A stretch of 42,368 nucleotides of DNA from Eubacteriales bacterium (GCA_028705495.1 JAQWDK010000017.1:1-42368); one strand, 5' to 3'; shown: positions 17,462-25,933, numbered from the stretch's first letter. The notes: a model not told the origin generated them from the sequence alone. Numbers and translations are program-made.

Positions 17462-18706
17462 CTATTCTTTTACTGCATCAAGCAGCGCTTTTAGCGCATG
17501 GGATGAAGCGAGGAATCTAATATCTCCACGGCTTCTTGTTCTCGTTCCAAGTGACAGCTTCTGAACATTACAGCTACCGTCTTTTCCAGCGACTGCAATA
17601 AATACTGTGCCGACGGGCTTTTCCGCAGTGCCACCGTCGGGGCCTGCAATACCCGTTACAGAGACTGCAAAATCAGCCGCTGAAACTTTCAGCGCACCTA
17701 ATGCCATCTCCCTTGCTGTTTCCTTAGATACTGCACCAAAAAGCTCAAGAGTGAGTGGTGAAACTCCGAGGAGCTTTATTTTCGCGCTGTTAGCATAGCA
17801 GCAAAGCGCCATATCGAGAACAGCTGATGCTCCCGGAACTGAAGTGATTCGCTCGGAAATTAAACCTCCGGTGCAGCTTTCTGCTGTGGTTATTTTGACA
17901 GCCTTCTCCGTACAGAGCTTTACAAGGGCGTCTTCAAGACCGTTTACATCCACACCGTAACAGTATTCACCTGTTAAATTGAGTAGTTTTTCAACCATTA
18001 TGTCAACCGATTTTTTTGCATTTTCAAGTTTGTCGGACGAAGCGGTGACTCTTAGCTTCGCTTCGTAATTGTCGACATAGGGCGCGACTGTCGGATTAAC
18101 GGACACCTTCATAATATCGGACAGCATAGCTTCAAGAGCTGATTCACCGATGCCGAAATACCGCAGATAGCGGGAATACAGAACTCTGTCGGTAAGCTTC
18201 ATAAGGTATGGCATAACCTTGTTTTCAACCATCGGAACAAGCTCACGGGGCGGACCTGGGAGCATTATTATTGTTTTACCGTTTTGTGTTACACAAACAC
18301 CAGGAGCAGTGCCGAAGTCGTTTTCGAAAAAGAATGAGTTTTCTGTGCGCATTACCTGCCCAATATTGTTGTCGGTCATAGGTCTACCGATTTTATCAAA
18401 ATAAGATTGCAGCTTTTGTAGTGCGACTTCATCGATAAAAGAGGTCAGTCCAAGCTCGCTGTAAACGATGTTTTTAGTTATATCATCATAAGTAGGCCCA
18501 AGACCGCCGGTCATAAAGACAATATCGGAGCGTTCAAGGGATTGTTTTACAGTTTGGCGAAGCCGATTTTCGTTGTCGCCGACAACTGTGTGATAGTAGA
18601 TATTTATACCGAGAGGTGCGACACTCCTTGCAATAAAAGCTGAATGGGTGTTTAATACATCACCTAAAAGGAGTTCTGTTCCAATGCAGATAATTTCACC
18701 GTTCAA
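17462..18706 (-). CDS. cinA: CinA family protein (competence/damage-inducible; NMN deamidase domain)
   Basis: A two-domain protein of 414 residues. The N-terminal half is a MoaB/MogA-like domain (IICIGTELLLGDVLNTHS, MTGGLGPTYDDIT, MLPGPPRELVPM). The C-terminal half is a CinA/PncC domain (TTAESCTGGLISERITSVPGAS, SVTGIAGPDGGTAEKPVGTVFIA), which in characterised members hydrolyses nicotinamide mononucleotide. Length matches Bacillus CinA. It is last in the operon with the cysteine desulfurase and thiI (16 bases from thiI), not with recA as in Bacillus. Confidence 0.95.
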   Translation of the reverse strand: MNGEIICIGTELLLGDVLNTHSAFIARSVAPLGINIYYHTVVGDNENRLRQTVKQSLERSDIVFMTGGLGPTYDDITKNIVYSELGLTSFIDEVALQKLQSYFDKIGRPMTDNNIGQVMRTENSFFFENDFGTAPGVCVTQNGKTIIMLPGPPRELVPMVENKVMPYLMKLTDRVLYSRYLRYFGIGESALEAMLSDIMKVSVNPTVAPYVDNYEAKLRVTASSDKLENAKKSVDIMVEKLLNLTGEYCYGVDVNGLEDALVKLCTEKAVKITTAESCTGGLISERITSVPGASAVLDMALCCYANSAKIKLLGVSPLTLELFGAVSKETAREMALGALKVSAADFAVSVTGIAGPDGGTAEKPVGTVFIAVAGKDGSCNVQKLSLGTRTRSRGDIRFLASSHALKALLDAVKE

Positions 18707-18722
18707 ATTAAAGACCTCTTTT

Positions 18723-19904
18723 TCAGTTTATAAATACACTTTTAGTCTGAGATAGCGCGTTTTCAATTAGAGCATCGACATCAAGCTTTGCTTCTTCTCT
18801 AAGGGCTTGTTCGATTGTGGGACGGATATTCGGATGACGCGGAGTAAACACTGTGCAGCAGTCTTCGTATGGCAGTGAAGAGGTTTCAAATGTATCGATT
18901 TGCCTTGCAATGGTTACGATTTCTTCCTTATCAAGCCCAATACAAGGACGGAACACAGGTATACCTGCAACACTGTCCGTTACAACGAGGGACGGCATCG
19001 TCTGGCTTGCCACCTGTCCAAGGCTTTCGCCGGTTACAAGTGCTGCTGCACCGCAGCGCTCAGCGACTCTTTCGGCAAGTCTCATCATAAATCGCCTAAG
19101 CAGGATTGTTGTCATCTCCGGGTGACAATCTGAAAAAATCTTCTCTTGTATCTCCGTCACGGGTACGGAGAACAACCTTATACTACCGCAGTAAAGCGAG
19201 AGCTTTTCAGCAAGCTGTTTTACCTTATCAAAGGCAAGATCGCTTGTGTAGGGCGGACTTTCGAAATAGACACAGTCGAGACTGACGCCCCTTTTCGCCA
19301 CAAGATGACCGGCAACGGGTGAATCGATACCTCCTGACAACAACAGAAGCGCTTTACCGTTTGTGCCGTTAGGCATTCCGCCTGCACCCTTTTCACCACC
19401 GGAATGGATGAAAGCGCTTTTATCCCGAACCTCTATAAATACCGTTGAGTCGGGGTTGCGAACATCAACAGTCAATTCGGGGAAGACCTCAAGCACGGCT
19501 CCACCTGCGAGAGTGCAAATCTCAGGAGATGTCAGCGGAAACTTTTTATCGCTGCGCCTTGCTTCACATTTGAAGCTTTTTGCACTTCCGATTAGAGAAC
19601 GGGCATTTATTTTTATTATATTCAGTATTGAATCCATGTCTTTTTCGGTTTCGTAGGCTGTACAGACAGAAACAATACCATAAACCTTTTTCATCAGCTT
19701 AGCTGCTGCATTAATATCAGCACCGTCCCTCGCTCTAACACAAAGCGTTGACTGGGCATATTCGAGCTCGAAAGAACCTCCTTCAGCATCAGTCAGCTTT
19801 TTTAGCTGTTGTTTAACACGGGAGAGCAGTTTATTGTTAAAAAACTTCCTGTTTAGACCTTTTAAAACTAATTCTCCGTATTTAAGGAGCAGTATTTTCT
19901 CCAT
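18723..19904 (-). CDS. thiI: tRNA 4-thiouridine synthase
   Basis: Adds sulfur to U8 of tRNA and can supply sulfur for thiamin thiazole. The 393-residue form has the N-terminal ferredoxin-like and THUMP domains, then a PP-loop ATP site SGGIDSP (190-196). It lacks the C-terminal rhodanese domain found in E. coli, as in Firmicutes, so sulfur should come directly from the partner desulfurase encoded immediately upstream, whose stop abuts the thiI start. Confidence 0.96.
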   Translation of the reverse strand: MEKILLLKYGELVLKGLNRKFFNNKLLSRVKQQLKKLTDAEGGSFELEYAQSTLCVRARDGADINAAAKLMKKVYGIVSVCTAYETEKDMDSILNIIKINARSLIGSAKSFKCEARRSDKKFPLTSPEICTLAGGAVLEVFPELTVDVRNPDSTVFIEVRDKSAFIHSGGEKGAGGMPNGTNGKALLLLSGGIDSPVAGHLVAKRGVSLDCVYFESPPYTSDLAFDKVKQLAEKLSLYCGSIRLFSVPVTEIQEKIFSDCHPEMTTILLRRFMMRLAERVAERCGAAALVTGESLGQVASQTMPSLVVTDSVAGIPVFRPCIGLDKEEIVTIARQIDTFETSSLPYEDCCTVFTPRHPNIRPTIEQALREEAKLDVDALIENALSQTKSVFIN

Positions 19905-21035
19905 TTATTTTATGATTATCCTTTCAGTTATTTTCCTAAGTCCTGCGCAGAGCTTGTCTATATCATCTTTTGTGCTGGAAGGTGAAAGTGACACTCTGAT
20001 TGTTCCATCTGCTCTTGTGCGCTCAAGCCCGTATGCGGTGAGAACACGATTTTCACGCTTTTTTGAGGAGCAGGCTGAACCTGCGGAAACACAAATTCCG
20101 ATCGAGGACAAATAATTTGTCGCAACCTCACTCTTGACACCGATAAGGCTCAGACTAATTATATATGGCGATGAGTTTTTCGGAAGATTAGGTTCAATAC
20201 CGTCAATTTTAGTAACAGCAGATAAAAGATAACTCTTCAGCTCACTTATCCGCTCGTCTCTTCCGCTGTCAGCCGTCCTCTCTTTGACTGCAGCAGCAAA
20301 AGCGGCAATAGCTGGCATTGCCTCGGTGCCTGGGTTCAGTGAGCGTTCCTGACCTCCACCCTCAACAATTGTCGAAATGCGAGTTGTTTTACTTAAATAC
20401 AGCCCTCCGCAACCCTTGACACCACCGATTTTGTGAGCCGATACGCTCATCATATCACAGTATCGCAGAGGGTTCGATTCTTTCAAAAAACCTTGTATAT
20501 TATCACAGTGGAGCATTGCACCGCTGGGTGTTGAGTCGAGTATTGAGCGAACTTTCGCAATATCATAAACCGCTCCGGTTTCGTTGTTTACATGCATGAC
20601 GGTGACGAGTGAGGTAGGCGACATAAGAGCGTTCTCAAGCGCTTCGTAGTCGGGTAAACCATCCTTTGTCGTGACCCTGATTACCTCAAAGCCCTCGCTC
20701 TCAAGCCTTTTGAGAGGTAGTTCAACCGATGGATGCTCACTGTCGGTTGAAATAATTCGCTTTGTGCGGCGTATATGCCGATACGCTGTGCCGAGAATTG
20801 CGGCATTGTTGGCAAAGGTTCCGCTCGGGGTAAAATAAAACTCATCTTTTTCACATCCGACAACCGAAGATAGAGTTTTTCTCGAATCTTCAAGGAGTTC
20901 TGCCGCAGCTCTTCCTGCAGTATGAGCAGACGACGGATTGCCATAACAACGCGCAGCATTTACCATCGCCTCGATAGCGGCTTCGTATGGTTTTTCTGTT
21001 GCCGCGTTGTCAAGGTAGGTTATTTTTTCAGTCAT
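19905..21035 (-). CDS. Cysteine desulfurase (NifS/NifZ type), partner of ThiI
   Basis: A PLP enzyme that takes sulfur from cysteine as a protein persulfide. The 376-residue form shows DNAATEKP, the histidine in DSEHPSV (His101), HVNNETGAVYDI, the PLP lysine in SVSAHKIGG (Lys202) and the persulfide cysteine in SAGSACSS (Cys322). The start at 21035 has GGAG ten bases upstream. The longer ORF to 21098 would read through the promoter at 21066-21094, so it is rejected. Pairing with thiI resembles nifZ-thiI of Bacillus, which makes s4U. Confidence 0.94.
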   Translation of the reverse strand: MTEKITYLDNAATEKPYEAAIEAMVNAARCYGNPSSAHTAGRAAAELLEDSRKTLSSVVGCEKDEFYFTPSGTFANNAAILGTAYRHIRRTKRIISTDSEHPSVELPLKRLESEGFEVIRVTTKDGLPDYEALENALMSPTSLVTVMHVNNETGAVYDIAKVRSILDSTPSGAMLHCDNIQGFLKESNPLRYCDMMSVSAHKIGGVKGCGGLYLSKTTRISTIVEGGGQERSLNPGTEAMPAIAAFAAAVKERTADSGRDERISELKSYLLSAVTKIDGIEPNLPKNSSPYIISLSLIGVKSEVATNYLSSIGICVSAGSACSSKKRENRVLTAYGLERTRADGTIRVSLSPSSTKDDIDKLCAGLRKITERIIIK

Positions 21036-21065
21036 GCTTGTATTTCTCCGGTATTTGATGTTAAA

Positions 21066-21094
21066 ATTATAATCCGAAAAGCTATAAATGTCAA
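21066..21094 (-). promoter_or_regulatory. Consensus sigma-A promoter of the desulfurase-thiI-cinA operon
   Basis: On the minus strand: perfect TTGACA (21094-21089), a 17-base spacer and perfect TATAAT (21071-21066). It sets the operon start about 25 bases before the chosen ATG. Confidence 0.9.
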
Positions 21095-21217
21095 TCATAG
21101 TCGAACACTGGACTATTTTACCCGTTTTTTGTACTTATAAAGAGAAATTTCCACAGCGAAACAAATCATTATGATAAAAAAGTAACAAATATATGTTTGA
21201 TAAATGCAAAAACAATC

Positions 21218-21246
21218 TTTACAAAACCCTTCTTTGGTTGTATAAT
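21218..21246 (+). promoter_or_regulatory. Probable sigma-A promoter upstream of rny
   Basis: TTTACA (21218-21223), a 17-base spacer and TATAAT (21241-21246). Transcription would begin near 21253, leaving about 415 bases of leader before the rny start codon. Confidence 0.75.
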
Positions 21247-21252
21247 ATATAA

Positions 21253-21668
21253 TATCGATAACTTTGGGCAGTTTTTAAGCTTTTATATAAAAAATAAACA
21301 TCATCACAACCACCTAATTTAATCACAACTCATACAAGAGAGCCGATTTTATGGTCGCAAATAATGTGCTGATGTTGATATCGCATTTATTGCGGTGCTA
21401 AAAGATAATAAAACACCGAAACAACACCGGCTCCTGCCAAAAAAGCGGGTGCCCGGTCGCATGAGAATCTCTTTGGCAGCGAACGGTAAACGAAAAGAGT
21501 ATGCTTTGATGAATCTATATGGGTTACTGTAATCGCATGATATGTTGCTGCTTTGGTGATAATGTCCCGCGCAGATATTTTATAATATTTGCTATACGGG
21601 CTATGCGGTCTATTTCCGGACGTTGACTCCCTAAGTATCGAAATACTTAACAGGAGGAAGAACGCCAT
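21253..21668 (+). other. Long structured leader (or small RNA) before rny
   Basis: About 415 bases without a convincing gene. It holds a possible 16-codon peptide (21350-21400, MVANNVLMLISHLLRC), a perfect 8-base closing stem (CTGCCAAA 21434-21441 with TTTGGCAG 21472-21479) around an inner CGGG/CCCG pair, and the ribosome-site stem at 21627-21656. I do not match it to a known riboswitch. It could be a regulatory 5-prime leader for RNase Y or an independent small RNA. Confidence 0.5.
21627..21657 (+). promoter_or_regulatory. Hairpin that would hide the rny ribosome site
   Basis: A perfect 7-base stem TAAGTAT / ATACTTA with tetraloop CGAA (21632-21649) is extended by CTCC (21627-21630) pairing with GGAG (21653-21656) of the AGGAGG ribosome site. 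The whole forms one long hairpin that would block initiation. Confidence 0.6.
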
Positions 21669-23213
21669 ATGGAGAACTGGTACTGGTATTTAATTGTGGG
21701 AATCGCTTCTCTTGCGATTGGCACTTTTATTGGCCATTTGCTCAGAAAAAGCATCGCTGAAAAGAAGATTAAATCAGCGGAAGCAGAAGCCGATAAAATT
21801 GTAGCAGAAGCAAAACAATTGGCAGAAGTCAAGAAAAAAGAATCTGTCATTGAAGCTAAAGAAGAGATTCACAAATACAAAAATGAAACTGAACGCGAAT
21901 TAAAAGAACGCAGAAACGAAGTTCAAAGGCTCGAAAGAAGAGCAATCCAAAAAGAAGAAAACCTTGATAAAAAGCTTGACAGCATCGATAAGAAAGAAGA
22001 GGTCCTCAATAATAAAATTAAGGACTATAACGATGCGAAAGCTTCCATTGAGGAGATCAAAAACGAACAAATACGGACTTTACAAACAATTTCCGGAATG
22101 ACAGCTGAAGACGCGAAAAAATATCTCATAGATCAAGTTGAGGGTGAAGCGCGTCACGAGATGGCTGTGAAGCTCAATGAAATAGAAAACGAGCTTCGCG
22201 AAACAGCAAACGATAAGGCGAAGAATATAATCTCTCTCGCTATCCAAAGATGCGCTGCCGACAGCGTCGCAGAAGCGACTGTTTCAGTCGTAGACCTTCC
22301 AAACGATGAAATGAAGGGCAGGATAATAGGACGAGAGGGAAGAAATATAAGAGCGATCGAAACGCTGACAGGTGTTGACCTTGTAATCGACGATACACCC
22401 GAAGCGATAACGATTTCTTGCTTTGACCCGATAAGGCGCGAGGTAGCCCGCCTTGCACTTGAAAAGCTCATTTCAGACGGCAGAATCCATCCTTCCCGCA
22501 TTGAGGAAATGGTTGAAAAAAGCCGTAAAGAAGTAGAACAAATTATCAAAAAAGAAGGCGAACAAGCACTTCTTGACACAGGAATTCACGGTCTCAACCA
22601 TGAGCTTGTTAAAATACTTGGAAGACTGCGCTACCGCACGAGCTATGGTCAGAATGTCCTTAAGCATTCGATTGAAGTTTCTCATATAGCGGGTATGATA
22701 GCATACGAACTCGGAGTTGACGCAAATCTCGCAAAGAGAGCAGGACTCCTCCACGATATAGGTAAAGCAGTGGACCACGAAATCGAAGGTTCCCATGTCC
22801 AGATTGGTGTAAACCTTGCGAAGAAGTACAAGGAAAACAAAGAAATTATACATGCGATTGAAGCCCATCACGGCGACGTTGAACCGCACTCTGTCATAGC
22901 TATGATAGTGCAGGCATCTGATGCTATTTCAGCTGCTCGCCCCGGTGCAAGGCGTGAGAATCTTGAAAGCTATATCAAGAGACTTCAGAAACTTGAAGAA
23001 ATCTCAACTTCCTTTGCGGGTGTCGAAAGAGCATTTGCGATACAAGCAGGCAGAGAGATTCGCATCATGGTAAAACCTGAGGATATCAACGATGAAAGCA
23101 TGGCTTTTGTCGCACGCGATATCGCTAAGAAGATTGAGGAAGAGCTTGAATACCCAGGTCAGATCAAAGTCAACCTCATTCGTGAAACAAGAGTGTACGA
23201 TTACGCTAAGTAA
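21669..23213 (+). CDS. rny: Ribonuclease Y
   Basis: The main mRNA-decay endoribonuclease of Firmicutes, anchored in the membrane. Its 514 residues show an N-terminal membrane helix (about residues 4-24), a long charged coiled coil (about 30-170), a KH RNA-binding domain ([21 protein letters not shown]) and an HD catalytic domain ([20 protein letters not shown], then EAHHGD). Length and order match the family exactly. AGGAGG precedes the ATG. Followed by ymdB, its usual neighbour. Confidence 0.97.
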   Translation: MENWYWYLIVGIASLAIGTFIGHLLRKSIAEKKIKSAEAEADKIVAEAKQLAEVKKKESVIEAKEEIHKYKNETERELKERRNEVQRLERRAIQKEENLDKKLDSIDKKEEVLNNKIKDYNDAKASIEEIKNEQIRTLQTISGMTAEDAKKYLIDQVEGEARHEMAVKLNEIENELRETANDKAKNIISLAIQRCAADSVAEATVSVVDLPNDEMKGRIIGREGRNIRAIETLTGVDLVIDDTPEAITISCFDPIRREVARLALEKLISDGRIHPSRIEEMVEKSRKEVEQIIKKEGEQALLDTGIHGLNHELVKILGRLRYRTSYGQNVLKHSIEVSHIAGMIAYELGVDANLAKRAGLLHDIGKAVDHEIEGSHVQIGVNLAKKYKENKEIIHAIEAHHGDVEPHSVIAMIVQASDAISAARPGARRENLESYIKRLQKLEEISTSFAGVERAFAIQAGREIRIMVKPEDINDESMAFVARDIAKKIEEELEYPGQIKVNLIRETRVYDYAK

Positions 23214-23217
23214 AGCT

Positions 23218-23264
23218 TTTCGGCGAGCGCGGCAAGGGTAATTCCTGAGCCGCGACCGCCGAAA
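23218..23264 (+). promoter_or_regulatory. Two-part GC hairpin between rny and ymdB
   Basis: TTTCGGCG (23218-23225) pairs with CGCCGAAA (23257-23264), and inside it CGCGGC (23228-23233) pairs with GCCGCG (23249-23254). There is no U run afterwards, so it is more likely an RNA-stability or processing element between cotranscribed genes than a terminator. Confidence 0.55.
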
Positions 23265-23276
23265 TGTGATGTATAA

Positions 23277-23300
23277 GATTGAAAGATAAATCCTTCAATC
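23277..23300. repeat. Dispersed palindromic leader element, copy 2
   Basis: The same 24-base element as copies 1 and 3, with one arm mismatch. It is followed by CGAA and an AAAGGAATGGTCATAACTATG block (23311-23331) that ends at the ymdB start codon. The block after the palindrome is strikingly like that of copy 3. Confidence 0.75.
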
Positions 23301-23328
23301 CGGCGAAGAAAAAGGAATGGTCATAACT

Positions 23329-24111
23329 ATGAAAATCCTCGCTTTGGGTGATGTTTCGGGCAGCTGCGGAGTTGTAGCTGTTGAAAAGGTACTCAGAAAG
23401 CTGAAGTTAGAAAAAAACGCAGATTTTGTCATCGTTAATGGCGAAAATTCGTCGGAGCGAGGCGGGATGGAAAGAAGCTCTGTAAAGCGGTTGTTTGAAG
23501 CAGGAGCTGATGTTGTAACGGGAGGAAACCATTCGCTTAGAAATAAAGATATTTATTCGATGCTTGAAGAAAACCCGATGCTTCTTAGACCGCTCAACTA
23601 CGGTGATTCATGTCGCGGCGCGGGATATGTAATTGCACACACAAGCTACGGGCGTGTCTTAATTATGAATGTGATCGGTCAGATATTTATGGACCCCGCA
23701 GATTCACCTTTTACAGCGGTGGACAGGCTTTTGAACGGCTTGAAAGATAGATACGATTTTGCGATTGCCGACTTTCACGGTGAAGCAACAAGCGAAAAAG
23801 CGGCTTTTGCAAGGCATTATGACGGCAGGATTCATATTGTTTTCGGAACACATACCCATGTTCAAACATCGGATGCAAGGATATTCAAAGATGGAACGGG
23901 TTTTATAACCGATATCGGGATGTGCGGAGCTGATGATTCGATTCTTGGAGTCAGAAGTGAAGCTGTTATTGGTAGGATGGTTTCAAGAACACCGGAACGG
24001 TTTTTAAATGCTGACGGAGATGCCCGTGTTGACGGAGCGGTCTTTACGCTGGACCCTTCGACTAAAAGAGTTGTAAATGCCGAGAGTTTCTCGGTTTATA
24101 CAGATAGATAA
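23329..24111 (+). CDS. ymdB: YmdB/TIGR00282 family metallophosphoesterase
   Basis: A 260-residue metal-dependent phosphoesterase; Bacillus YmdB hydrolyses cyclic nucleotides and influences biofilm and motility decisions. Visible are LALGDVSGSCG (first Asp), VNGENSSERGG (Asn), TGGNH, the DFHGEATSEK block and FGTHTHVQT, giving a complete dimetal site. Start chosen at ATG 23329 (MKILALGDV), matching the family; an ATG at 23317 touches the AAAGGA ribosome site and is unlikely. Genetic linkage with rny is conserved in Firmicutes. Confidence 0.93.
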   Translation: MKILALGDVSGSCGVVAVEKVLRKLKLEKNADFVIVNGENSSERGGMERSSVKRLFEAGADVVTGGNHSLRNKDIYSMLEENPMLLRPLNYGDSCRGAGYVIAHTSYGRVLIMNVIGQIFMDPADSPFTAVDRLLNGLKDRYDFAIADFHGEATSEKAAFARHYDGRIHIVFGTHTHVQTSDARIFKDGTGFITDIGMCGADDSILGVRSEAVIGRMVSRTPERFLNADGDARVDGAVFTLDPSTKRVVNAESFSVYTDR

Positions 24112-24132
24112 AAAATTCGAAAGGCAAAAAGA

Positions 24133-24462
24133 ATGAAATTTTTAAGTTTACCACTTGAAGCTACTGCTGGTACAGGTGGTATGGACTGGATCACCATCGC
24201 CATAATGATTGGCATGTTCGTTCTGCTCTACTTTTTCATGCTCAGACCTCAAAAGAAAAGAGAAAAAGAAGTTGCCGAGATGAGAAAGAGCATAATGGTC
24301 GGCGACCATATCACAACAAACGGTGGTATAGTAGGGATTGTGCTCAAGGAGACCGAAAATAGTCTTTTTATTCTTTCTGGTACCCAGAAGCTTGAAGTTA
24401 TGCGCTGGGCTGTTCGCTCAATCGACAAAAAGGTTGACGAAACTGAGGAAGAGGAAGATTGA
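24133..24462 (+). CDS. yajC: Preprotein translocase subunit YajC
   Basis: A 109-residue single-pass membrane protein that associates with SecDF. It has a glycine-rich N terminus, a membrane helix (ITIAIMIGMFVLLYFFML), the RPQKKREKE basic motif and the MVGDHITTNGGIVGIV domain. The last residues are acidic (ETEEEED). The stop TGA falls inside the dispersed palindrome copy 3, so the element forms the very end of the coding sequence. secDF are not in the window. Confidence 0.93.
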   Translation: MKFLSLPLEATAGTGGMDWITIAIMIGMFVLLYFFMLRPQKKREKEVAEMRKSIMVGDHITTNGGIVGIVLKETENSLFILSGTQKLEVMRWAVRSIDKKVDETEEEED

Positions 24463-24480
24463 AAGATAAATCTTTCAATC
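24457..24480. repeat. Dispersed palindromic leader element, copy 3
   Basis: The 24-base element (arms GATTGAAAGAT and ATCTTTCAATC) overlaps the yajC stop codon. It is followed by CCCCGAA and AAAGAGATGGTTATAACGATAAAATAA. That last stretch (24497-24517) reads MVITIK-stop, the same as the MVITMK at the ymdB start but with ATG changed to ATA and a stop soon after. It looks like a decayed copy of the ymdB leader placed before oadB. Confidence 0.75.
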
Positions 24481-24542
24481 CCCGAACTATAAAGAGATGG
24501 TTATAACGATAAAATAAAGGAATTATAACAGGAGGATCAGCA

Positions 24543-25667
24543 ATGGATCAATTAGTTCAACTGTTTGAAAACGTCAAGAACATTGACGCAAAGAGCGTTG
24601 TAATGATCGTCATCGGCGCCCTGCTCATCTATCTAGCGATTAAGCATGACATGGAACCCTCACTCCTTTTACCGATGGGATTCGGTGCAATTCTCGTTAA
24701 CCTTCCGCTTTCCGGTGCAATAAACCAAGAGGGTGGAGAGATCGGTATTCTTAATGTTCTTTATGATGCGGGCATCGGCAATGAATTATTCCCGCTGCTC
24801 TTGTTTATCGGTATCGGTGCAATGATCGACTTCGGTCCACTTCTTTCGAATCCGAAGCTGCTCATGTTCGGTGCCGCCGCACAGTTCGGTATTTTCTTTA
24901 CATTCGCTCTTGCTTCACTGCTCGGCTTTACCCCTCAAGATGCCGCGTCAGTTTCAGCTATTGCGACAGCAGACGGTCCTACATCCATATTTATCTCACA
25001 GTATTATAATTCAAAATACATGGGTGCGATATTGGTAGCAGCCTACTCATATATGGCTCTTGTTCCAATTATTCAGCCTCCGGTCATAAAAATGATGACC
25101 ACAAAGCAGGAAAGACTTATCAAGATGCCCTATGAGGGTAAAGAAGTTTCAAAAACAGTTAGAATTCTTTTCCCGATAATTATAACGATTATAGCCGGAA
25201 TCTTTGCTCGTCGCTCAGTGGCGCTCATCGGTTTCTTGATGTTTGGCAACCTTATCAGAGAATGCGGTGTTCTTGATTCACTTTCTGAAACAGCTCAGAA
25301 GGTTCTCGCAAACCTTATTACAATATTCCTCGGACTTACGATTTCTGTACGAATGGTCGCTGCGGACTTCCTTACCTGGGAAACACTGCTTATCCTCGGT
25401 CTCGGACTTATCGGCTTTGTGTTTGATACAATTGGCGGAATCCTTTTAGCGAAGTTAATCAACCTGTTCTCGAAGAAGAAGGTTAATCCAATGATTGGCG
25501 CTGCGGGCATATCAGCCTTCCCGATGTCCTCGAGAGTTGTTCATAAGATGGGATTAAAAGAAGATCCGCACAACTTCCTTCTTATGCACGCCGCAGGAGT
25601 TAATGTCAGCGGACAGATTGCTTCTGTTATTGCAGGTGGACTTATAATAACACTCGTTGCAAGATAA
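24543..25667 (+). CDS. oadB: Sodium-translocating decarboxylase, beta subunit (OadB/GcdB/MmdB family)
   Basis: The 374-residue membrane subunit couples decarboxylation of carboxybiotin to sodium export. The family signatures are seen: SLLLPMGFGAILVNLPL, FIGIGAMIDFGPLLSNP, ATADGPTSIFI (with the key Asp), PIIQPPVIK, and the late SAFPMSSRVVHKMG and AAGVNVSGQIASVIAGG blocks. About nine to ten membrane helices are expected. AGGAGG lies before the ATG. Only a gamma-like peptide follows; alpha and biotin-carrier subunits must be elsewhere, so the substrate (oxaloacetate, methylmalonyl-CoA or glutaconyl-CoA) cannot be told. Confidence 0.92.
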   Translation: MDQLVQLFENVKNIDAKSVVMIVIGALLIYLAIKHDMEPSLLLPMGFGAILVNLPLSGAINQEGGEIGILNVLYDAGIGNELFPLLLFIGIGAMIDFGPLLSNPKLLMFGAAAQFGIFFTFALASLLGFTPQDAASVSAIATADGPTSIFISQYYNSKYMGAILVAAYSYMALVPIIQPPVIKMMTTKQERLIKMPYEGKEVSKTVRILFPIIITIIAGIFARRSVALIGFLMFGNLIRECGVLDSLSETAQKVLANLITIFLGLTISVRMVAADFLTWETLLILGLGLIGFVFDTIGGILLAKLINLFSKKKVNPMIGAAGISAFPMSSRVVHKMGLKEDPHNFLLMHAAGVNVSGQIASVIAGGLIITLVAR

Positions 25668-25684
25668 AAGTTAAGGATTATACA

Positions 25685-25712
25685 GCCGCTATACGGCAGA
25701 ATGGAGATTGAT
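25685..25712 (+). promoter_or_regulatory. Hairpin plus AGAATGGAGATT leader before oadG
   Basis: GCCG/CGGC arms (25685-25688 and 25694-25697) are followed by AGAATGGAGATT, which holds the GGAG ribosome site six bases before the ATG at 25713. Nearly the same leader stands before the dehydrogenase gene at 37731-37758. Confidence 0.5.
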
Positions 25713-25844
25713 ATGTTCAATATATCCGTCGAGAATTTTATAAATTCGCTTCCGGTTGTAGGAATAGGTATGCTTGGCATATTTATAGTAATCGGGTTAA
25801 TGTGCGTGTTAACAATTCTGTTCAAGAAACTATTTAAGGCTTGA
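25713..25844 (+). CDS. OadG-like small gamma subunit of the sodium-pumping decarboxylase
   Basis: A 43-residue membrane peptide. It has a polar start (MFNISVENFINS), one membrane helix (LPVVGIGMLGIFIVIGLMCVLTILF) containing the V-G-x-G-M pattern of OadG proteins, and a basic end (KKLFKA). GGAG lies six bases before the ATG. Its place directly after oadB and before a terminator supports a gamma-subunit role. It is shorter than most OadG proteins and lacks their soluble tail. Confidence 0.72.
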   Translation: MFNISVENFINSLPVVGIGMLGIFIVIGLMCVLTILFKKLFKA

Positions 25845-25869
25845 AGATTTTTACACTTAAAATAGATAA

Positions 25870-25907
25870 AAATAAAAGAAACGAACCTGAGTTCGTTTCT
25901 TTTATTT
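25870..25907. terminator. Bidirectional terminator after oadG
   Basis: A perfect 17-base stem (core AAAGAAACGAAC / GTTCGTTTCTTT) with a CTGA loop, flanked by A-rich and T-rich ends. It ends oadBG on the plus strand and the small lipoprotein gene on the minus strand. Confidence 0.88.
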
Positions 25908-25933
25908 GTTTAAAATAACACTAAGGTATTTTC

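Noticed and set aside
21036..21098. Longer start for the cysteine desulfurase
   Set aside because: The extra codons read through a perfect TTGACA-17-TATAAT promoter. The ATG at 21035 fits the family.
21387..21668. Minus-strand open frame of 93 codons upstream of rny
   Set aside because: No ribosome site or family likeness, and it lies antisense to a promoter-driven, structured leader.
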